NCBI GenBank assembly: GCA_021803345.1
Contig: JAJZLS010000085.1
Location: 1 to 40,495, forward strand
DNA: 40,495 bases
Reading direction: 5' to 3'
Source of the DNA: Actinomycetes bacterium
Lineage (GTDB): Bacteria > Actinomycetota > Acidimicrobiia > Acidimicrobiales > Acidimicrobiaceae
Every line of letters starts with the position of its first letter. Positions within the stretch are counted from its first letter, which is position 1. Positions 35,039-40,495 of this stretch are shown in pieces. The position numbers and the translations under genes are program-made. The notes below the pieces were generated by a model. It was not told where the DNA came from, did not search any database, and saw nothing but the letters and a program-made list of their open reading frames with translations.

Positions 35039-35659
35039 TTATATGGCGTTAACCAGGGTAAATATTCCTAGACCCCCCATAATTGCAATGCTCGCGTATT
35101 GAACCGGTCTGAGGGGAACTTTGCTAAGTAACGTGGAACCGAAATAAACCGCCAATGCCGTTATAGCTAGTAAACCTAAATAGGCGCCAATTCCAACTGA
35201 AAGCGGATTTCCACTTTTGGCTGTCAGATTTGCGGTGGCAATTTGAGTAAGATCGCCAAATTCGGCAATGAATGTTACCGAAAATGCAACCAGGACTTGT
35301 TTCAATGGAGCCAGGCGAGCGCTTTTTCTGGCTAAGGCTTCTTCCTCTTCAGTCTCATCGGATAGGATTTCTCGGATAATAAGCAAGGCACCAATGAGGA
35401 AGACGATTCCGACTGCGATGTTTAGCGGTTGCTTGGGTAGTTTGGAAACTAACCCCCCCACTGCAACTGAGATAATTACCTGGGCTAAAAATGCCAGTGA
35501 GGCTCCCAGAAACACCCACTTTGGAGTCATTTTAGAGCCGAGAATAATTGAAGAGAACATTGTCTTATCTGGCATTTCTGCCAGAAAAATGATGGCAAAT
35601 GTTGAGATTATCAGCGAAATATTCAAGAGATTCCTCAAATTAACTGGTGATCCCACCAT
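35039..35659 (-). CDS. GDT1/TMEM165 (UPF0016) family cation transporter
   Basis: A roughly 206-residue membrane protein with two copies of a three-helix repeat, each with the family ExGD-type motif: FLAEMPDKT in the first and FIAEFGDLTQI in the second. An acidic loop (DETEEEEA) separates the halves. Members export Mn2+ or Ca2+ in exchange for protons. The first motif has Met-Pro where Leu-Gly is usual. The longest frame begins at 35740, but its first codons lie in a terminator-like hairpin. I give ATG 35659; TTG 35626, six bases after a GAGG site, is also likely and would start nearer the first helix. Confidence 0.9.
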   Translation of the reverse strand: MVGSPVNLRNLLNISLIISTFAIIFLAEMPDKTMFSSIILGSKMTPKWVFLGASLAFLAQVIISVAVGGLVSKLPKQPLNIAVGIVFLIGALLIIREILSDETEEEEALARKSARLAPLKQVLVAFSVTFIAEFGDLTQIATANLTAKSGNPLSVGIGAYLGLLAITALAVYFGSTLLSKVPLRPVQYASIAIMGGLGIFTLVNAI

Positions 35660-35701
35660 GGTAATCTGATCGGTTTGAATCTCCGGTTTTGAGTTAAATG
35701 G

Positions 35702-35742
35702 AAATGGCCACTCCAGTTGGGGAATTTCCGGAGTGGCCATTT
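35702..35742 (-). terminator. 13-bp perfect stem-loop, probable intrinsic terminator of the CHRD gene
   Basis: AAATGGCCACTCC (35702-35714) and GGAGTGGCCATTT (35730-35742) are perfect inverted repeats with a 15-nt loop. The hairpin begins 19 nt past the stop of the CHRD-domain gene on the minus strand and is flanked by A-rich and T-rich sequence there (CATTTCCATTTAA follows). Confidence 0.75.
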
Positions 35743-35761
35743 GCTTTGGGTTATGCGATAT

Positions 35762-36568
35762 TTATGCTTTGGATCCAAGGCCCCGGAATTTCCTGGCTGC
35801 CAGGACTGTTGCGCCACCGACAACAAGAGCTCCACCTGCTACGAAAAGCGCAACATCTTGTACGTTAGATGTTGAGCCTCCTCCAGTCGAAGCAGCTCCT
35901 GAAGGCGTGAATGACACCTGGTTTGCTACTAGTGGTCCGCAAAGGGCGGGGGAGGTCGCAGCCAGCGGCAAAGTTGGAACGATGTCGCTCTTCTCGCTCT
36001 GAGCTTTGGCACTAAGGGTGCTTGGGTCAAGTCCATGGACTACTACCACTGCTTTGCCAGCCTCAAGTGATGAGAGTGTCGCAGAATCCAGGGTAATTGT
36101 CCTGTTGTAGTTGAAGCTGGATCCTTTGGGCATAGTGGCCAGGTCGGTTCCAGCAGCCGGACTGGTGCTACCGGTCAAAGTGAGTGAAGTTCCAATTGGG
36201 CCATAGAAAGGAAGCCCTTCGGTTGTTGAAATTACACCGTCATGATCTACGTCTGCCGAAGGCGGAGGACATACTCCCTGAGCGTTTATATGAATGTGCT
36301 GAACGTGAGGATAGGGCTTACCATCGAAGGTGGCGGCTAAGCCGGACACATGTTCGGTGATCGTAGCTTGGCTGCCGTTGAGCACCAGAGTCACCTGACC
36401 GCTGGCTCCCTGTGCATTGTTGAGCGGGTTCAAGGTTGCCTGATATGTGGTTGGGGTCGAGGCGAACGCGGCCTGTGGAGCCACCAAAGCTGCCCCCATG
36501 CCTAATCCACCAAGTCCAATTGCACCTGCTGCTAAAAGTGGCATCCGGAGCTTCATTTTCTTATTCAT
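35762..36568 (-). CDS. Secreted CHRD-domain protein with C-terminal sorting-like tail
   Basis: A 268-residue exported protein. The signal peptide covers about residues 1-36 (basic start, Gly/Leu/Ala core, cut after AFA). A CHRD-like beta domain follows (YQATLNPLNN, QVTLVLNGSQATI, VQHIHINAQG), with a DVDHDGVIS stretch that could bind calcium. The tail is PSGAASTGGGST (222-233), a hydrophobic segment (239-258) and a basic end (ARKFRGLGSKA). This order is that of a cell-wall sorting signal, although LPXTG is not present. A sortase gene lies divergently 214 nt away and is the obvious candidate partner. The ribosome site GAAAGAG precedes the ATG. Confidence 0.85.
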   Translation of the reverse strand: MNKKMKLRMPLLAAGAIGLGGLGMGAALVAPQAAFASTPTTYQATLNPLNNAQGASGQVTLVLNGSQATITEHVSGLAATFDGKPYPHVQHIHINAQGVCPPPSADVDHDGVISTTEGLPFYGPIGTSLTLTGSTSPAAGTDLATMPKGSSFNYNRTITLDSATLSSLEAGKAVVVVHGLDPSTLSAKAQSEKSDIVPTLPLAATSPALCGPLVANQVSFTPSGAASTGGGSTSNVQDVALFVAGGALVVGGATVLAARKFRGLGSKA

Positions 36569-36782
36569 TTGTTTTTCTCTTTCTGCGTCTGATTCTTAGG
36601 GCGTGTTGGCCACCTGACCTGAATTGATTCGGCAGTCGCTGCAGAATCGAATCGCCTTCACTGATGGGTAACTGGACACTGTTCGAAGCCACCTGGAATA
36701 GTGGATGGGAAATATCTGAAAGATTTTGTAATTACCCCTGTGAACAGGTATCGCGCGATTTCTCCAATTTGATCTAATCCAG

Positions 36783-37544
36783 ATGCAACTCTGGTTTCGA
36801 ATAGTTGTCATGTTTAGGAACCGAGCACAAAGTACGTCTAAAGAACAGACTTCAATTACTACACGAATAAGAAACAAGCTTTCAGTTACGGTTTTGTCAT
36901 CGGCAACGGTGGCGGCGGGCTTAGGGCTGATAGCTGTGGCTGCTGCATCTCAATATCATGCGCCCCAACCAGCTAAGTCAGCAGCTGGTCACGTTAATCC
37001 TTACAAGTATTACCCCCTGGACAAGGTGGCATATGAAGATTCGGTACAGCAGATAGTCGGTCCTGTTTTGGCCAGATCAGATCCGCTTTCAATATCGATA
37101 CCGGCGGTCAAGGTCAATTCAAACCTTCAGTATCTTGGACGTAATCCAAATGGGACTATTCAGGTTCCTTCCCCAGGTCCTAAATACAACGAAGCCGCCT
37201 GGTATAAATATTCACCCACTCCTGGTGAAGTCGGACCTTCGATTATTGAGGGACATATTGATTCCGCAGCAGAGGGCCCCTCGGTATTTTTTGAACTCGG
37301 TGCGCTAAAACCTGGGAACAAGATCTATGTGAACTTAAAGGATGGCACCACTGCCGTTTTCACAGTTACTGCGGTAAGGCAGTATCCCAAGTCCGCTTTT
37401 CCCACCTCGACCGTGTATTCAAATACCAATTTTGCCGCATTACGGCTGATCTCCTGCAGCGGTGTATTCGATCACGTCACCCGAAGTTATCTCAGTAACA
37501 CAGTGGTATTTGCTGTGCTGTCATCGTCAAAACCTACAAGTTAG
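36783..37544 (+). CDS. Sortase (class F-like)
   Basis: A 253-residue sortase that would cleave a sorting signal and attach the protein to the cell envelope. There is one N-terminal membrane segment at about residues 34-55 and then the sortase barrel. The catalytic triad is visible: His158 in IIEGHID, Cys225 in RLISCSG, and Arg234 in HVTRSYLSN. The short size, the N-terminal anchor and the ISC motif fit actinobacterial class E/F enzymes. An ATG at 36810 is an alternative start; neither has a clear ribosome site. It is divergent from the CHRD gene and followed after 17 nt by the membrane-protein gene. Confidence 0.9.
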   Translation: MQLWFRIVVMFRNRAQSTSKEQTSITTRIRNKLSVTVLSSATVAAGLGLIAVAAASQYHAPQPAKSAAGHVNPYKYYPLDKVAYEDSVQQIVGPVLARSDPLSISIPAVKVNSNLQYLGRNPNGTIQVPSPGPKYNEAAWYKYSPTPGEVGPSIIEGHIDSAAEGPSVFFELGALKPGNKIYVNLKDGTTAVFTVTAVRQYPKSAFPTSTVYSNTNFAALRLISCSGVFDHVTRSYLSNTVVFAVLSSSKPTS

Positions 37545-37561
37545 AGCTGCAAGGAACAATA

Positions 37562-38596
37562 ATGACAACTCCTCATCTTGTCTCAAGTCGAGCTGGCTAT
37601 GCTCTGACAACGTCTGAAATGCGCCTATCTAAAAGGTCGCTTCAGATAACATTGGGAGTGATTTGGCTGATCGATGCGATTTTGCAGGCACAACCTTGGA
37701 TGTTTTCAAAAGCATTCGGAAACACCATTATCAAGGGGTCGGCCATGGGCCAGCCGGCCCTACTCGGAGAACCTTTGTTGTGGATTGCCGGAATCGTGAT
37801 TCACTGTCCCCAGCTGAATGTAATTTTTATGCTTGCCCAGTTTGCAATCGCTTTCGGTCTATTTAGTAAGAAAACCCTCAAACCTGCGCTAGCTGCCTCT
37901 TTCTTCTGGGGGATAGGGGTTTGGTATGTGGGTGATGGGCTGGGAGGACTATTTACAGGAGGAAGCCTGATGCTGGTGGGATTTCCAACGGCCCCCATCC
38001 TCTACTCGATAATAAGCATCGCATTATGGCCCAGAGAGAACGCCTCGCAAGTACCGGTAAAAGGTGAGTCTCTGGTTGGATCAGTCGTGCAAAGAATGGA
38101 TCGGCTTTTCAGCAAAATTAGTGTTCGACTAGCTGATGTATCATGGCCGGCTTTGTGGGTTCTGGGAGCAATATATGCTCTGCTACCTTCGCAGTTGACT
38201 TCGAATGCGCTATCTCAAGCGATAAAATCAAGCGCATCTGTTTCTCCCGGGTGGCTATCGAGGTTGGACAATCAGGTAATTTCTTTTGTCCATTCACTTG
38301 GAATCACTCTTGTAATAGCACTAATAGTGATTCAGTTTTTGGTGGGTATTGGATATCTTTTCCCTACCACCAGAAAAGCAAGTTTGGCAGCTGGTTCGAT
38401 AGTTGTAATAGGATATTGGGTCTTTGGCCAGGCATTAGGGGCAATAACTACCGGCCAGTCGACAGATATAAATAGCGCTCCTCTGTTCATACTGCTGGCA
38501 CTAGTAATTTTTGCACAGCACAGCAGAAATCAAATTAGCTCAAATAACCGGCAGGTCAGCTCAAATCGGATCCTGGTGAGAGGACCCAGCCTATAA
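37562..38596 (+). CDS. Multipass membrane protein of unknown function
   Basis: A 344-residue protein with about eight to ten hydrophobic segments, in two blocks separated by a hydrophilic cytosolic stretch (about 160-195). The first block contains LQITLGVIWLIDAILQAQPWMF and FWGIGVWYVGDGLGGLFTGG; the second contains ITLVIALIVIQFLVGIGYLF and a GQALGAITTGQSTD loop. The overall look is like DoxX-type actinobacterial membrane proteins, but I cannot assign a family. It begins 17 nt after the sortase and precedes the ECF sigma gene, so it is probably part of the same envelope locus. Confidence 0.75.
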   Translation: MTTPHLVSSRAGYALTTSEMRLSKRSLQITLGVIWLIDAILQAQPWMFSKAFGNTIIKGSAMGQPALLGEPLLWIAGIVIHCPQLNVIFMLAQFAIAFGLFSKKTLKPALAASFFWGIGVWYVGDGLGGLFTGGSLMLVGFPTAPILYSIISIALWPRENASQVPVKGESLVGSVVQRMDRLFSKISVRLADVSWPALWVLGAIYALLPSQLTSNALSQAIKSSASVSPGWLSRLDNQVISFVHSLGITLVIALIVIQFLVGIGYLFPTTRKASLAAGSIVVIGYWVFGQALGAITTGQSTDINSAPLFILLALVIFAQHSRNQISSNNRQVSSNRILVRGPSL

Positions 38597-38665
38597 AGGC
38601 CACGCTACATTTGGTTAGGATTTCCGACCGTTTAAGTGTTGAACCATTGCACAGGTGTGAAGTTG

Positions 38666-38677
38666 CCTCGTGCGAGG
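38666..38677. promoter_or_regulatory. Palindromic site upstream of the ECF sigma gene
   Basis: CCTCGTGCGAGG is a palindrome of two 5-nt arms around TG, 93 nt upstream of the sigma factor start, in the 174-nt gap after the membrane-protein gene. It may be an operator; nothing else in the gap is certain. Confidence 0.3.
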
Positions 38678-38770
38678 TGCTGTTTAGATATCGTCGAACT
38701 CAGCAGAGTATTTCAATTAGTGTAAAGATCATTAATCCGCAGTGCCAGTTTGTTCCGAACAGGAAATGTG

Positions 38771-39352
38771 ATGATCGATTTAGAGAGTGCAAGCGATGCC
38801 AATCTGGTGGTAGCGATTGCCAGATGGCATGAACCGGCAATGGCGGAGGTATATCGGCGTCATGGAGGCGCTGTATACGCCCTGGCGATGAAGGTCCTTC
38901 TCAATGAAAATGCTGCCGAAGAAATTACGCAGGAAGTATTTTTAGATCTTTGGCAGCATCCGGAAAAATTTGATTCCCAACGAGGTTCTTTGAGGTCGTT
39001 TTTACTTGCCAGGACACACGGGAAATCAGTGGACCTGATTCGCTCGGAGGAATCCCGTAAGCAGCGAGAGACAAAGACAACTCGTGAGACTGCCACAGCC
39101 GGCTACGACATTGAGCATCAGGTCTGGGATATGGCGGTGGCGGAGAAGGTGAAAAAGTGCGTCGATGACCTTCCCGAAGAGATGCGAAAGCCAATAAAGC
39201 TGGCATATTTCGGGGGTCATACCTATAGAGAAGTGGCCGAGATGCTAGATACCCCAGAAGGCACGATAAAGAGTCGAATTAGAATTGGATTATCTAAATT
39301 GCGAGTCAATTTAGTGGAGAGCGGGCTTGAACCCGCAGGAGCAGGACTATGA
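38771..39352 (+). CDS. ECF-type RNA polymerase sigma factor
   Basis: A 193-residue group 4 sigma factor. Region 2 is clear (VYRRHGGAVYALAMKVLLNEN, AEEITQEVFLDLWQ, then RGSLRSFLL), and region 4 carries DLPEEMRKPIKLAYFGGHTYREVAEML with the helix-turn-helix end GTIKSRIRIGLSKLR. I chose ATG 38771, six bases after AGGAAA; an upstream in-frame ATG at 38750 would add seven residues. Its stop overlaps the start of the anti-sigma gene by four bases. It resembles the SigK/RskA-type pairs of actinobacteria. Its targets may include the nearby surface-protein genes, by analogy only. Confidence 0.95.
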   Translation: MIDLESASDANLVVAIARWHEPAMAEVYRRHGGAVYALAMKVLLNENAAEEITQEVFLDLWQHPEKFDSQRGSLRSFLLARTHGKSVDLIRSEESRKQRETKTTRETATAGYDIEHQVWDMAVAEKVKKCVDDLPEEMRKPIKLAYFGGHTYREVAEMLDTPEGTIKSRIRIGLSKLRVNLVESGLEPAGAGL

Positions 39353-40227
39353 ATTCACACAACGGTGGTATTCATCACGACCAGATAGAGGAACTTTTAG
39401 GGGTATACGCTCTGGATGCGCTTGACCCCGAGGAAAAGGTTTTAGTTGAGAGGCATTTGGAAGAATGTCCAAGGTGCAGTGCTGAAGTAGCTCAGCATCT
39501 CGAGGTAGCGGGTTTTTTGGCCAACTCAGGCACTGAAGCGCCGCCTCAAATTTGGGATCGTATTTCTGAGAAGATTGGAAGCGGCGAAGCTCCAGACTGG
39601 GGAAAGCTGGCTGCTCGTCTACCAAAACCTCAAGTGGAAAATTTATCCACGCCAGTGGTTGATCAACCCGAAAGCTCCCAATCGGGTAATTCAGCAGCCG
39701 AAGAATCAAAGGTGATTCCGATCGAGAGAAGCAGGCGTAGCCGCCTGGTAATGCGCAGTCTTTCGATCGTTGCGGGAGCGGCTGCAGTATTAGCGGTTTT
39801 TCTGGGGATTCAGGTAAACCATTTGAATTCACAAGTCAGCCAATTGCAGGCTTTATCGAAAAAGCCTCTTTATAACCAGGCGGTCCAGGCAGCACTGGAA
39901 GAACCCACTACCCGAAGGATTCCCTTAACCCCGGGGGGTACCCCAGCAGGGGGTAGTGAAGTCACGATAGCTCTTACCTCCTCGGGTCGGGACTTTGTGA
40001 TTTCCCAGAATCTGTCTGGGCTCCCAAGCACTAAAACCTATCAGTTATGGGGTGAGGTCCATGGAAAATTTGTTTCTCTCGGATTACTTGGTTCTAAGCC
40101 AACAGTGATTCCATTCGTTATCAGTCCCAATGCACCTGTTCAGATGTTTGCCATCACTGCGGAGCCAACGGGCGGAGTAGTGCAGCCCACTTCATCACCA
40201 GTGGTGCAAGGGACGGTTAATCTTTGA
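39349..40227 (+). CDS. RskA-like transmembrane anti-sigma factor
   Basis: A 292-residue anti-sigma factor. An N-terminal zinc-binding anti-sigma (ZAS) domain with HxxxCxxC (His36, Cys40, Cys43) binds the sigma factor in the cytosol. A Ser/Pro-rich linker follows, then one membrane helix (about 134-152), a short coiled region (VNHLNSQVSQLQ), and an extracytoplasmic RskA-type C-terminal domain (SGRDFVISQNLSGLP, YQLWGEVHGKFVSLG, FAITAEPTGG). Such proteins release their sigma factor after regulated proteolysis. Overlaps the sigma gene (ATGA). Confidence 0.95.
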   Translation: MNSHNGGIHHDQIEELLGVYALDALDPEEKVLVERHLEECPRCSAEVAQHLEVAGFLANSGTEAPPQIWDRISEKIGSGEAPDWGKLAARLPKPQVENLSTPVVDQPESSQSGNSAAEESKVIPIERSRRSRLVMRSLSIVAGAAAVLAVFLGIQVNHLNSQVSQLQALSKKPLYNQAVQAALEEPTTRRIPLTPGGTPAGGSEVTIALTSSGRDFVISQNLSGLPSTKTYQLWGEVHGKFVSLGLLGSKPTVIPFVISPNAPVQMFAITAEPTGGVVQPTSSPVVQGTVNL

Positions 40228-40283
40228 TTTTCTCTTTGCTAGTCTGCTCTATTCGGCGAATTATGATCAATAAGCGCGACAAT

Positions 40284-40331
40284 CCCCTTCCGTAAGGGAG
40301 GGGAAGGATAGCTCTAACGGCGAAGCCGTTA
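40284..40331. mobile_element. Two hairpins at the left side of an IS200/IS605-type element
   Basis: CCCCTTCC (40284-40291) pairs with GGGAGGGG (40296-40303) around GTAA with one G-U pair, and TAACGGC (40315-40321) pairs with GCCGTTA (40325-40331) around GAA. They lie 52 nt upstream of a tnpB start. Subterminal hairpins are the end signals of IS200/IS605 elements, so the element probably begins near here. Its exact end is not determined. Confidence 0.5.
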
Positions 40332-40382
40332 CATGTTTTACGACCTTGAACTGAAATAACACCCAGGAATTAAGATAACTAT

Positions 40383-40495
40383 ATGAGTATCGGACAGAGA
40401 TTGTACCCAAACCAAGAGAACGAAGTGGTCTTAGTCCGCCACTGCTCTGATTCCCGGTTTGTCTACAATCTGGGTCTAGAACAGAGAAACTTCTT
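40383..40495 (+). CDS. TnpB/OrfB-family RNA-guided nuclease, N-terminal fragment (runs off the window)
   Basis: Only 37 codons lie in the window. They read MSIGQRLYPNQENEVVLVRH, then CSDSRFVYNLGLEQRNF. The pattern RLYPN-x-(E/Q)E...RFVYNLxLExR is the standard N-terminus of IS200/IS605 OrfB (TnpB), an RNA-guided endonuclease ancestral to Cas12. Catalytic residues are beyond the window end, so integrity cannot be judged. No tnpA transposase is seen upstream, so the element may be tnpB-only. Confidence 0.88.
   Translation, partial: MSIGQRLYPNQENEVVLVRHCSDSRFVYNLGLEQRNF

Noticed and set aside
35660-35740. Longer N-terminus for the GDT1-family protein starting at 35740
   Set aside because: These codons overlap a 13-bp terminator-type hairpin of the preceding gene and add a hydrophilic extension absent from the family.

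Overview
The window is the replication-origin neighbourhood of an actinobacterium, plus flanking accessory DNA. The order murJ - trxB - trxA - cwlM-like / parB - parA - rsmG - jag - yidC - yidD - rnpA - rpmH / dnaA - dnaN - recF - DUF721 - gyrB - gyrA - DUF3566 - tRNA-Ile - tRNA-Ala is the classic actinobacterial origin layout, known from Mycobacterium. Other actinobacterial marks are a DUF6049 protein, an RskA-type anti-sigma factor, a class F-like sortase and a relative of a mycothiol-dependent reductase. Base composition is low for the phylum (mid-40s % GC by eye), which would suit an Acidimicrobiia-type lineage. That placement is an inference.

Left end (1-1.5 kb): a compact operon of a small C2H2-type zinc protein, a TenA/PqqC-fold (haem-oxygenase-like) putative oxidase, and a small Cys-rich protein. 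The third frame is interrupted by exactly two in-frame UGA codons. Both sit where a CCxxC zinc knuckle would have cysteines, and the frame stays open on both sides. This is the most unusual object in the window and a candidate for UGA recoding (selenocysteine, possibly a UxxU knuckle). UGA is used as a normal stop by many genes here.

1.6-10.8 kb: an HDAC-family deacetylase and a GNAT protein, then a plus-strand run with 4-nt overlaps at its start (DUF6049 - murJ - degV), followed by a small membrane protein, trxB, trxA and a cwlM-like peptidoglycan-binding pseudo-amidase whose start is hard to place. These genes concern cell-envelope assembly and thiol redox.

10.8-26.1 kb: the origin core. 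ParA/ParB with two adjacent parS sites, RsmG, KhpB/Jag, YidC, YidD, RnpA and RpmH run leftward; DnaA, DnaN, RecF, a DciA-like DUF721 protein, GyrB, GyrA and DUF3566 run rightward. The dnaA-dnaN gap carries many DnaA-box-like 9-mers, including a 17-nt perfect inverted repeat of paired boxes, next to an AT-rich stretch. The rpmH-dnaA gap and the cwlM/parB gap carry more boxes.

26.1-35.7 kb: accessory and housekeeping genes. They include a GC-richer vapBC module beside tRNA-Ala, a methyltransferase, a DUF1801 protein, a PAP2 phosphatase, a membrane diguanylate cyclase, DUF190 + FluC (FluC apparently starting at CUG), UppP, tRNA-Ser(GCT), a flavoprotein disulfide reductase lacking the usual catalytic His, a mycothiol-reductase-like DsbA-fold protein lacking the second Cys, and a GDT1-family cation transporter.

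35.7-40.5 kb: a cell-surface locus with an exported CHRD-domain protein bearing a sorting-like tail, a divergent sortase, a multipass membrane protein, an ECF sigma factor and its RskA-like anti-sigma factor. The window ends inside a TnpB (IS200/IS605-type) gene preceded by two strong hairpins.
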